Shown here: one piece after another, positions 12,126 to 24,300 of the stretch
How positions within the stretch are numbered: position 1 is the stretch's first letter
Layout: the number at the start of each line of letters is the position of its first letter
DNA from: Nematostella vectensis
Taxonomy: Eukaryota > Cnidaria > Anthozoa > Actiniaria > Edwardsiidae
Length of the DNA: 64,000 bases
Assembly (NCBI RefSeq): GCF_932526225.1
Contig: NC_064047.1
Coordinates: 4,711,501 to 4,775,500 of the forward strand
Direction of reading: 5' to 3'
Notes under the pieces: model-generated
Told to the model about the DNA's origin: nothing
The model's database searches: none
Seen by the model: only the letters and a program-made list of their open reading frames with translations
Position numbers and translations under genes: made by a program

Positions 12126-12818
12126 GAGAGAGATTAAAGTGCCGTTAATCGACAGATAGAATGAACCAAAGTTGTACACGAAGTTTTCCCACAAGAAACG
12201 TAATCATGCTAGTTCAACTTGCATCGCTTGGATTGAAAAAATATTCATAATACCCTTTTATCTTACAAATATAACTAAAACTTGTGATAGAATTCAACAC
12301 AGAAGAACGAATTTGCAATGTTGGCGAATGCATTTAGCATTTGAATATCCAACCTAATAAATTCGGTAAGATTTCTTTTAAAATCCTAAAAAATATATTC
12401 TAAAATTGTTAGAGACTGATCTACTTGAGAATAAAAGTTCGTGAAAGATAGTAAGAATATAGCTTATGTAAAATATATTGATGCAAAGATTCATCGTTTT
12501 CTTGCTATGTACTTGAGAATCTTAGATTCGTGTGATCGTTATTTTTGTGCAAGAGTTACACTTACAACTCTATAATGGAATGTCTTTTCTTTTAACTAAT
12601 AATACAATTTAAAAGGCCTTAAAACTAACGAAATGTTCGCTTAGAATGCTGTCTTTTGCTAACACGATATGAAGAATAGGTTTAAACTAAAATTGGATAA
12701 CCCAGGACGTATGTTTAATCGTTATCCGGCGGTGACCATATATGGTCATACAATGAAGACAATGACCATATATGGTACTGGTGGTTACCATAAAAGGTAA
12801 TTCCATTATGACTTCTTA
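11206..12818. promoter_or_regulatory. HELB upstream region and afadin 3' flank
   Basis: Just upstream of HELB, CCAAT boxes occur in both orientations (ACCAATCACAAT near 11530, GATTGGCCAATTA near 11568), suiting a CCAAT-driven promoter. A plus-strand open frame at 11302-11562 has no recognisable domain and is not called. A long A run followed by GA repeats lies at 12088-12133. The rest up to the afadin stop is AT-rich and featureless apart from two CArG boxes. Confidence 0.45.
12736..12775. promoter_or_regulatory. Two perfect CArG (SRF-type) boxes
   Basis: CCATATATGG occurs at 12736-12745 and 12766-12775, each in the context GACCATATATGGT, 30 bp apart. This matches the serum response factor consensus CC(A/T)6GG. 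They lie just past the afadin stop codon, in its likely 3' UTR, and about 1.5 kb upstream of HELB. Confidence 0.5.
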
Positions 12819-15344
12819 TCATGGCGGAGAGACTTCTCCGTTAAGCACCATTTCGCGATGCCATCTTGATGTCTTGACCTTTTGATCTGGAGTGCTTTCG
12901 TTATTGAACATTTTCATTTTTTGTTTGAATGCAAGGCTCTCAGGTTTTTTAGCAACCGGTGGCGGTTCCGGTTTGCGAACTTTTTCTTCGTCGGTTAACG
13001 AAATTCGAGCCAGTCTGCCGCGGTTGTACTCGATCTGAGAGTCATTACTAGTCCCTAGTCTTCCTAAAGATTGACTTTTCCCGAAGCCCGGGCCAGAGAC
13101 CCGAAAAACGTTGTTACTTGAGCCTCCGTACTTCATAGAATCCGGGATTTGTATGTCATCTAGGTCAGCGGGCGTTGGGTACGAAGCAGGTCTTGCCGCG
13201 CGTGGAAATGTACTATATCCAGACACCACCACACCTCCATTAGTTTGAGGCGGCACAAATGCATCTCCTGGCCCACCCCCCGCGGGACTCATAGGTGAGC
13301 GAGAATCACTCGACGTTGAAGACAACGAGACTCGTGACGTGACAGTAGATGCACTCGTCATAACCGTATACCTTGATTCCTTAGGGGGAGGGGGTGGTGG
13401 AAGATCTTCGTGATTATGTATGGAATCATCCTCGGGTGGCGGCGGTGGGGGAGGGGGTAAGTCGTCCAGGTCGTCCAACGGAGGTGGTGGTCGGATGGGT
13501 TCCGGTGACTCGTCGGGCATTCGGGTATTTACGAGTCGAACGCTCGCCGCCGGTGTTATCTTTGCGGTGACGCCTTCACCTGAGCCCACAATATAGGTTG
13601 GCGAAGTCGGCTCGCGAATTTCGGTTGCCACGTTACTGAATGACACCTAAGAAACAAAATAAATAAATAAATGAGTGAGTGAGTGAGAAAAATTCTAGGA
13701 TATAAACGTTTCCTTATAGCCTAGTGTAATCTCTATTCAACGGACACTCTTGTTCACTATAATGATTCACAGAATACAGTGAAACCTCCATATTACGGAC
13801 AAACTAGGTCACTATCATGATCCACAGAAAACAGGGGAAACCTCCATTCAACGGACACTCTTGGTCACTTCCATGATTCACTCAATACAATGCAACCTCA
13901 ATATAACTGACACCAATCGATTGCTTATTCGCCTGGACCTTTACCTGTTTCTTGGGCTTCTTGTCCTGTCCGTTCCTTAGCACTGAAACCACATTTCCCC
14001 GCTGTTGCTGTTGTGTCGCCATCTGTGACTGCTGGAGCCTCTCGATCCTCGCCTTCGCCTCCTCCCACTCTCGCGCCTGCCGTCTGTCAAGAGACCGACT
14101 CTCCTCTTGTCGCCGGTCGATCTCCTGATCGATAAGACGTCGGCGGCGCTCGTAGTCGGAAAGCGCTCGTTGTTTTAGCTCAAGCACGTGGTCCGGCTCG
14201 CCGCCTCTGGATACTCGCAAGCGTTGCTCTTCTTGAAGCTGTCTGCGCGCTTCTTCTTCCTTTTCCCGAAGAATAGCTTGTTCTTCCATCTTCTTTTTAA
14301 GTATTCGGTCTTTCTCGGTTCGCTCTTTGCTATGCTCGTCGGCAATTCGTTTCTCCTCTTCCTCGCGAAGTCTCTGAAAACCCTGCGAAAGATTAAGAAT
14401 CTTTATGAAATCAAGTTGAATACTTTGGGGCAAAACTATGTAAAGAAACAAAAAAAAAAAGGGGGTTGACTATAGGTCTATAAGTGCGTGCGTGTTAGTG
14501 TTATTGTTTCGTGCGTAAGTGCTTAAATTGCGTTACAGGGACGTTTAGCCCAGATTAACACGCATGGTTATTATTATTGAACTGAGATAATGATAATGAA
14601 CTGGGCATTAAAGATTAGCACGTATCATACGATATATACGGCTCGAACTTAAAGAACAGAACCATCCCCACAAAATCCAACATCGAAACAAACCCATCAC
14701 GACCTCATAGTAGTGTGAACTCCAAGACCAACCAACTAAAAAAAAAGGCATTTTCCCCCAATACCACCATCTCCAGCCACCATCACAACACATCTAAAAC
14801 CTTGAACCCTCACAACCCGCCACTACCCACTTGCGGTACTTACGTACCTGTCGGATGATGTCCTCGTTTTCTTTCTTAAGTTGAATCTCAACCCTCTTAC
14901 GGATGGCGTCCTCTCCGGCTTGGCCATCTAGCTCCTGTTGGCGTAGAAGCTCTTGCTCCTGGCGCAGCTGCTCCCGCCGTTCTTTCTGGTACTGCAGCCA
15001 GTCACCTTGGCCTTGTTCGAGAGACTCCCTGAGGCGACGCTGAGCATCTCGTATTTGCTCGCGCTCGTTCTCGAGAGTCTGTGAATGCAACACCCTTTCG
15101 AGTCACCCATCATCATCACCATCATCATTATCACCACTATCATCATCACACTACCATCACCATCATCACCATCACCACCACCACTACCATCATCATCATC
15201 ACCACCACTACCACTATCATCATCACCGCTACCCACATAACTATAATAATCACCACTATCATCATCACTATTATCATCATCACTATCATCATCATCACTA
15301 TTATCATCATCACTATCATCATCATCACTATCATCATCATCACT

Positions 15345-15387
<43 letters not shown>

Positions 15388-18300
15388 GCATCATCATCAT
15401 CATCATCATCATCAACACTATCATCATCATCATCATTATCATCATCATCACCACTATCATCTTCACCACTATAATCATCACTACTATTACCACCACTATC
15501 ATCGTCAATACTATTATCATCACTATCATCATCAACACTATAATAATCACCACTATCATCATCACGACTATTATCATCGCAACTATCATCATCGCCAATG
15601 TCATCACCACTATCATCATCACCACTATCATCACCACAATCATCTTCACCACTATCATCATCACAATCATCTTCACCGCTATCATCATCACTTTTATTAT
15701 CGCCATTATCATCAGTCATCAGTTGTCAGTACTATTACGACGTACTTCGACATGAGCATCCAAGGCGTGTGCCACAATAAAGGACACCATCAACTGGATC
15801 ATCACACTTGTGATGTAATATTACCGCTAACACTAGTAATAGTTATACCTTATCTCGTTATTATATCGTATTTGTAAGATGTAAAGTCATCTCGTGCATT
15901 GGTCCTGTGCGGTAGTGCTTCATTAGTGGCTAGATTACGAGTGCGTCTATAAGAGGACTAAAATGCCAACCTGCATCCTTTGCTTGTGTCGTTCCGCTCT
16001 CTCCTTCTCCTCTTCGTCACTGCTCAGCCGCCGCCGTCTTTCCATCTCGTCGCGTTCCCTCTCAATCCGTTCCGTCTCCGCCAGCAACCGCTGCAGCCTC
16101 AGGTCTCGTTCTGCGGGACTACGCGCGATATCCGGTTGATACGTTACCTTGGTAACTGACACAAGACCGGAAGCGCGTCGCTCATTGGTAAACTCCTCGT
16201 ATGCACGCCTTCGCTTGTCCCGCTCCAAGAGTCTCTTAAACTCGAGCTCGACTTCCTCCGACGTCATGGACTCGATATAGTCCAACGTCTCGCGACTTTT
16301 GGGGTTGGGAGATAGTTTTTGCTTGCGTTGCACCTCGTATTCCTGAAGGTTACGCTTGTCCTCTTCGTCCTTGAGTCGTTGCTTTTCCTCCTCTAGAAGA
16401 GCCTGACGATGTCGCTCGATCTCCCTCTCTCGTTCTTCCTTTTCTCGCATGTACCGCGCCTGCATCTCTTTGTCCTTTACTTCTTTTTCTATGCGCTCTC
16501 GGTACTCTTGCTCGAGGCGTTCTCTTATGGCGCGCTCCCCCTTTTCCCTTTCCAGGCGGTCCCTTTCGATGCGTTCCGCGTTTTCACGCTCTGCCCGTTC
16601 CCGTTCAACCTTTTGCTGTTCTTCAAATTCGCGTCGGGCACGCTCTGCGTTTTCCCGATTGTTTCGTTCTTTTTCCAACTGTTCCTCGCGTTCACGTTCT
16701 TCGCGTTCTTTTCTTTCACGCTCTTGTCTCTCGCGTTCTTGACGTGCACGTTCTTGCTCTTGTCGTTCACGATCCAATCGTTCACGTTCTTGTCTCTCAC
16801 GCTCTTGGCGTTCACGTTCTTGTCTCTCACGCTCTTGGTGTTCACGTTCTTGTATCTCACGCTCTTGGCGTTCACGTTCTTGTCTCTCACGCTCTTGGCG
16901 TTCACGTTCTTGTCTCTCGCGCTCTTGACGTTCACGTTCTTGTCTCTCACTCTGTTTGCGTTCACGCTCTTGATTTTCACGCTCTTGTCTTTCACGGTCT
17001 TGCCTCGCACGCTCCATCACCTCACGCTCTTGTCGCTCACGAAGTTCATGTTCACGATCACGCAATTCATTGTCACGCTTCTCTCGATCACGTTCCTCGC
17101 GCTCTCGCTGCTCCGCGATCTCGCGTTGTCGCCGCTGCCATCTCTCAAAGTCATCCTCTCCATCAGATACCTTGCGTCCGCGTTCTTGTGGATCACCACC
17201 CTTCTGGTTGCGGGGCATGCGCTCGTAGTCGAACTCGTCGCGTTTGTTGGCCGTGTTATTGGGTGAGGAGGGGGAGCGTGGTTGCTGTAACATGCTTTGT
17301 TTGATGACAATCGCTCGCCCGTACGGGGTGTTGCGGCTGTCTACGCGGATGGGGCTTCGAGGTGGTTCATCTACGGGCTCCTGAAAGTATCAGAACTTAT
17401 CATCAGCAAAAGTGATAATTTCCGCGCTTGAAATGGCCGGGATGTAGTGTCTGATTAAAAGATGCGGGGCTTTTACACCCTGGAAATATATAAGGAATAT
17501 TAAAATTACTACGTAGAGGATGCATGTATTATACTTTTAGTAGAATCAGCCAATAGAAGAACGTTTGAATAGAAAAAGAAAATTGTTAGCTGCGAAATGG
17601 TAAAATTCTGCTCGCTTCTTACATTTACGTTCTATTTCAACTGGTTCGGCAGGCAGGGTAACGAATTATCCGGACAGAGATTAACGGTTACAGAATACAG
17701 TACATGCCCTCCCCTCCCCCCCTATACACACGGAAACTACCTTGTGTTTTTATTGTAAGAGTGCGATGTGCTCTTACCACAAAGACAAAGTATTGAGAAC
17801 GTTCGGTGGTAAGGAAACGAGTTGTGACGCACACAAATGCCTAGTGCACACTAGTCATATAACGACATAACGACATGAGTGCACGCAGTCTGTTTAGCCC
17901 GACATAACGACATGAGTGCACGCACTCTGTTTAGCCCGACATAACGACATAACGACATGAGTGCACGCACTCTGTTTAGCCCGACATCACGACATAACGA
18001 CATGAGTGCACGCACTCTGTTTAGCCCGACATAACGACATGAGTGCACGCACTCTGTTTAGCCCGACATCACGACATAACGACATGAGTGCACGCAGTCT
18101 GTTTAGCCCGACATAACGACATGAGTGCACGCACTCTGTTTAGCCCGACATAACGACATGAGTGCACGCACTCTGTTTAGCCCGACATCACGACATGAGT
18201 GCACGCACTCTGTTTAGCCCGACATCACGACATAATGACATGAGTTCACGCACTCTGTTTAGCCCGACATCACGACATAATGACATGAGTTCACGCACTC

Positions 18301-21300
18301 TGTTTAGCCCGACATAACGACATAAGAGAAAAAAAAAACATTTTTTTTTTCTTTTATGTCATTATGTCCATGTCGTTATATCAAGTTTATGTCAAAATGT
18401 CGAACCATCCACCCTTGGACATACGAAGATAAAAGTTTGCGCACCCATTACATGTTATTTAACTAGTGTGCACCAGGCAAAACCAGTCGCCACCGTCATC
18501 GGTCGTCTAGGAAGTTCATGTGAACTAGATAGCACATTTCTGGCATCCTTGGCTTACTTCATAAAAAATGTGAAAATGGCCACGGTAGCGCGCGTCGCAC
18601 CATGTCAGAACTCGCCTCTACCTGATTGTTAATCTTGACTTCCAGAGGTTCCGGTTTCTGTGGCGCCGTCTCTCTCTCGAGCTCAGCGAAAATAGCGTCA
18701 ATGGACGACTTCTGTTCCTCCGTCAGCGTCCGTTGAACGACCGGCACAGGTTCTTCGAAAGTCGTCTCCATACGAGCTTTCACAATGGGCGCTGCATTCG
18801 AGGGCTTAGCAGGAACTGCAGGTTTCGCTGGGATAGCTGGTTTGACCGGTACAACCGGTTTCACATTCTGCTCCTCCTCGACTTCGTCTTCAAAGCGTAT
18901 CTTGCGCTTGCGTTGGGGAAGTTCAGAGTGGTGGATTTCCTCCTCAGCGCGTTGCCGCTCTTCCATAATGCGACGTTGTGTTTTCAGGCGTCTCTCCTCT
19001 TCGCGCCTGAGAATTTCCTCGCGCTCTCGTTGCTGTTGAAGGTAGAATTCTTCTTCTTCCTGTTCCTCGCGTCGTCGCTGCTCCTCGATGTACCGTCTCT
19101 CTTCCTCCATTCTTTCTTCCTCGGCACGGCGTCTCTCCTCTTCCTCTTGCCTTCTCGCCTGTTCAGCCTTCCGCCTTACCTCTTCAGCTATCCGTAGCTC
19201 CGCCGACTTTTTTTCTTCTTCAGCTCGCCTCTTTTCGTCCTCAAATCTTTTCAAGTCCTCTAGTCGTTTGCGATCTTCTTCCCTCCGCCGTTCGTCTTCC
19301 CTTCGCCGCTCCTCTTCAAGCAATCTTCTCTCCTCTGCAAGCTTCCTCCTTTCCTCCTCAATGAGTCGCCTCTCTTCTTCCATCTTGAGCCGAATCTCTT
19401 CCTCTCTCTTTCTCAACCTTTCGTCCTCTTCAAACTCTCGGCGTTTTCTTTCATCAAGCATTGCAAGTCTTTGTTCTTCTTCCATTCTCTGCCTGGCTTC
19501 CTCCTCTCTCTCAAATTCAAGCTGTCGCTTTTTATCTTCCTCCTCTCGCCGCCGAGCCTCGTACTGTAGTCTTTCCTCTTCTTCTCTCCTTCTTTCCTCT
19601 TCTTCGGCTTCTTCCCGCCTCCTTTCCTCCTCCTCTCGTATTCTTCGATCTTTAACATCCCGCATTCGACGATCGTCGTCTTCGCGTTTCCGTCGGAGCT
19701 CGTCTTCACGTCGAAGTCTGTCTTCTTCTTCTCGAAGTCTTCTTTCTGTAAGTGCAAAAAGAAGCAGCGATTACGATGAGCTTTGCTACTAGAGTTTATA
19801 ATATTCTCCCTTCATTGGTAAAGGCTACTGGTACATAGGGGAATTCAACACGAAATCGCGCAACAGGGCAAGCCATTCCCCTTAAGCTTCTCCTTGAACG
19901 CTAGTTTCAGCCATTCAAGACAGGATTTGAATGCTGCAGTAATAGCATGTTAGGTTCTACTTCGTTTAAGGTAGTGCAGCATTTTAAAGAATGTATACAT
20001 CTATTTCAATAAAGGTTGTCCGAAAGCAACCATGCGTCTCGGAGAATATAGATAAATCAAAATTATCCATTAAACCAATGCTTGGCTCCGACATTGCTGG
20101 ACTTTATTAGACACCTTTAATTTACGAATGATTAGTACCCATAAGCCATTTACTATTTGCCATTCGCCATTTGCACTGACATGTGAAATAGGTGTATACC
20201 CCGCTAGGTATCCCATGCAATATGGTCTTTTACCACAACGGCGTAATCTAGCCGTTAAATCCACAGAGCTTTACCTTCTTCCTCTCTGCGCCTAGCGTCC
20301 TTCTCTTCTCGGCGCATGCGCTCTTCGTCGTCCCTCCGATGCCAGCTGTCACTACGCCTGCGCAGATCTTCATCTGACCTCTGACGTGTCGGTTCGCGGG
20401 CGCTTGGAAGCCATCTGGTGGGAGAACGCGGGAGGCTTTCGTCTGGAAGAGTGGGTGACACTGTATCGTTGTCCGGTTCGAGAGGTGTCAACTTTCGCGG
20501 CTCTGAAAAAGAGAAAAAGAAATCTGCGTTTATTTCTAAAGAAATCAGCTTGGGGCAATTAATGGTCCTAAGCTCTTATGGAAACGCATTCATTGCCTAC
20601 CACGATAGGTTAATTTGTTTATCTTCAGTACCTATAAAAAATGCTGGCTGTGTTTCATTTATTTAAGAACATTTCGCGCAATTTTACCCTCGCTTGAAAG
20701 TATTTTACCGTAAATCGGGGATCAAAATCTTCATTTTATTATAAGCGAAAACTTTCATACTACGGTCAACCTCGGATCCAAAATAAGTATTCGAGGTGCC
20801 ATTACATATAGGAGCTATTGGCTACCAACAAATATCGGTAACAAATTTGCTAAGAACCAGCAGGCTCAATATAATCAAGTGTACCTCTGTTAGGGACCGG
20901 TGTCTGTTGACCAGCTAGCAATGTTGCCAGTCCGTGATAGATTGCGCCTTGTTTAACGATGCGCAGGGTGACATTCGCTCCTGAGCGTACCATACACTCT
21001 GCCGCTCTGAAAAATAAGGTGGCGAAACAAAGGATTCAGTAATGCAGTTACGAAAGGTGAGGTTGCGAAGGAAAGTAGATAAGGGAAAAAGTGGCATGTA
21101 AGGGAAAGTCGAAAACAAAGGGTTACAAATGTATGTCACGGTGGTTACAAATTTCTGTCATGATAAGGACAAAAGAAGGAAGAAAAGCTTGCGAATGGAA
21201 GGATATATTTGGCAAAATTAAGGATAAAAAATCTTCCAATCTAACTCGAAGACGTGGCTGTACTAACTTCTCTTGCGAAACGCCAATCAGACTCTCGCCA

Positions 21301-24300
21301 TTAACAGCAATCAACTGGTCCCCTGCTTGCAAGCGGCCGTCCTGCCAATGAAAAACACGTTAATCTTCGTATATTTATAGTTATATTTTATGCAATATTG
21401 TAACCCTATGGTTTAACTAATAAAAAAAGAATCATGAATGTTGGGCGGGGTCACTATGATGTCAAAAAGAATAAAAAATAATAAAACACTGTTTGGAGGT
21501 TGGCCCCCAGGCGCCACTTCCTGCTACAAACCTGTAATATATAATCTCCGAAAAGCCAATGGATCTACAGGCACGTTTCATTGAACACGTTACATTTCAC
21601 CTACTAGACACGTTACATTACAAACACTAGATGGCTCCAAGAGTGTAACAACGAAGTAACAAAGTGCTTGATCTAAACGTTTTTTAATGGTCACGCCAAT
21701 GGCCATACCTTAGCTGCAGGGCCATCTTTCACAACTTGCTTGATGTAAATCCCAAGTCTATCTTGCCCTGCGCCCTAGGGAAAGAGAAACACGAAATGAA
21801 CACCAAGAGGATAACTCGGTGACAAGGGCTTCAATTCTCATTCCAAAGGATCAGGTTAGAATCCAGGGTGAGGTCAAGGTGTACAAAAACTTGGTTTCAT
21901 TCAGGTCCTCCCCCCCTCTCTCACTAGCATGCGTAGCTGGCGGTTATTTTAACTTTCAGAGAAGTTTTCTATCCGAGGAATACGCGAACTCGTTAGTAGT
22001 TTGTTTTGTTAGCTTTGTGAAAAGGCACGCGAAAAAGCTGGGGCTAGTGTAAAGGGGCGCCCGGAACTAAGCTGACAAAACAAACTGCGAACGAGTTGGC
22101 GTATTCTATGATAAAAACTGCCCTGAAACTCAACATAACCGCCAGCTACGCAGGCTACCCTCCCCCTACCAAAATTGGGAGCCTTCCCCTATAAACGTAC
22201 CTTTGCTGCTACTATACTAAGCCCCATGCCACCGCGACCTTTGTTGAACGTGATTTCCGTGATCTCTGGTCCAGAGTTCTAAGAAAAGGGGCGATAAAGT
22301 TATTAATGACGTCAAAGTTATGGCTTATAAGCCGCAGTCGTTAGTTTCAATCCTGTTAAGACGCAAATATATTTTATACTATTAGAAGTACTATAAGCCA
22401 ACTAACCATTCCATTGACTGCATCACCTGGGGAAGAATAAGTTTAGAAGTCATTAGAATACCTTACGTCAAGTCGCACGGGTGGCTAAATTCTAAGGGGG
22501 GCTCTCCACGTTTCAAAAAGGGAATGGATAATCGATAATGTACGAATTTGTAAAAATAGGGACATTCGTCCTTGGGAAGCAAGCCTCCTATACTTAAAGA
22601 GTCTACAAAAAAATAAACCAAGGAACCCTGAACCAACAGATGTCCGGCGTTCTCTTACTTACTCATTTTATATTTGCTTTGATACACTGTCCAGAGACCG
22701 GAAGAAACTGTCTGTATGGTCAGCTTGCAGAGGCCTAAAACACAATAAAAGGGTTTAACCAATGCATAGGCCGTATGCGTGGTCGGAATAGGGGTAAGAG
22801 TTACACTCATCAGGGGAAGTTATTTGATCCTAACTTCGTGATAATGTTGTTGGCTTTGTTTTCAAAAAAAAAAAAAACTTTCAGCTATTAAAAAACTGCT
22901 ATCCGTGCACTGTTGTAAATTTTAGAGATAGAATTGATCCGTTTTTATTGTAGGATGGGTTGAATTTCACAGTGATGGAAATGGATTGAGTGTGCTGCGG
23001 ATATGAGCATCTCACTTGCATACGGTTGGTTTCGTAGCGTAACAAAGCATGTGTCACGCAAGTCGGATTCAGGGAAGTTACTCGTAACTTTCTGTGGCTT
23101 GATTGCGTGTTACCTGTGTTAGCTAGCGGCTCCAGGAACTCCCTTAGCCCTTGTGGGACCCCCCGTATAACCTCGCACGAGTAGCCATCTTCTGGAAGCA
23201 GGAATGGAAGCTGGAGTTCCGGATCCTCTTCAAGCGTGATCTCCTGGCCGCTTTTATACGCCGTCTGGTCAGCGGTATCCTCAGCTATTGTCACTACGCG
23301 GTCAATGAATTCCTACACAAGCAAATAAAATAATAGATAGTTATATCATCAGTTGCGCCCTGCTTGCTGCATATCAGGACCAGAGATGGCCACGCGTCAA
23401 GGGTTGATACTCGATCATTCTTAAAGCGGAAAGATTCATCTGTAATTTTTCTGGCTATTTTCTGTCCTTTCCTTTTCTGCTTTCAGAGGCCTGTTTACTC
23501 ATCTCAAGCCCGGCTAATGCGGCTACGAGTATACCAGTACTTCATACCTGTGATAAATACTCGTCCTGGGTCGGCCGGTAGCTTTGCAGTAGGGTTCGCA
23601 TCTGCACGGAGTTTAGCTTGAAGCAAGACGATGAAATGGCGTTTATGTCAGCGGGTGAGCTCTTGGGAGCTTGGAGTAGATAGGCCGCCTGAAAGTAGAC
23701 ATCTAAAATCAGTCTTTCTGTCCGACCGTCTGTCTGCCCACGGAAAGATAAGAGAGGAATTGGGGGATTTGGTGGATACCCCCCCCCCCCCCCCTCTCCC
23801 TAAACAAGTATTTCTGTCTTGTATAGGATAACAAATAAAATCTCCAATTCGGGACCTACTAATTCCCACTCCTTCCCCGCTCCCTTTATAAGATTCTGAA
23901 AACGATTCTGTCTGTCTGTCCTACCTGCTCGATTCTGCCCAAATGACAATCCGCGGCTAGTTCTAGTCCCTGCCTTAGAGCCCAGTCCTCGACTCTCCTC
24001 AGCCGCTTGGAGATGCGCCGTCCCCATTCCCTCGAGCACAGGCCGAGTTTCGGTTCCAAGACAAGTTTGTTGAACAACCACATGTTAATGAAGTGGAAAA
24101 GTTGAGAAAATACTTGGATTGTTAATGCTGCGTTAACACGGCAGCGACGAAGAAGGGACATTGTTGAGGACAAATGGTAGATCACTTCGGACACAGTTGG
24201 CCGGTTGCTTCTTCGTCTCCCTACAAAACAATAAGTAAGATTACGTTCTGATTGTTTCTTTATAAAACAACATAGAGCTGGCATAACCGATATTTGTTTG

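Noticed and set aside
14928-15755. Long open frames of poly-Asp/Ser, poly-Ile/Thr and poly-Met/Val on both strands
   Set aside because: They follow from the ATC/ATT trinucleotide array in an afadin intron and have no domain or start context.
16409-17304. Plus-strand frames of 285, 186 and 97 codons
   Set aside because: They are antisense shadows of the repetitive Arg/Glu exon 18 of afadin.
17858-18330. Possible CRISPR-like array
   Set aside because: Units are contiguous variants of one sequence without unique spacers, and the window is eukaryotic; it is a minisatellite.
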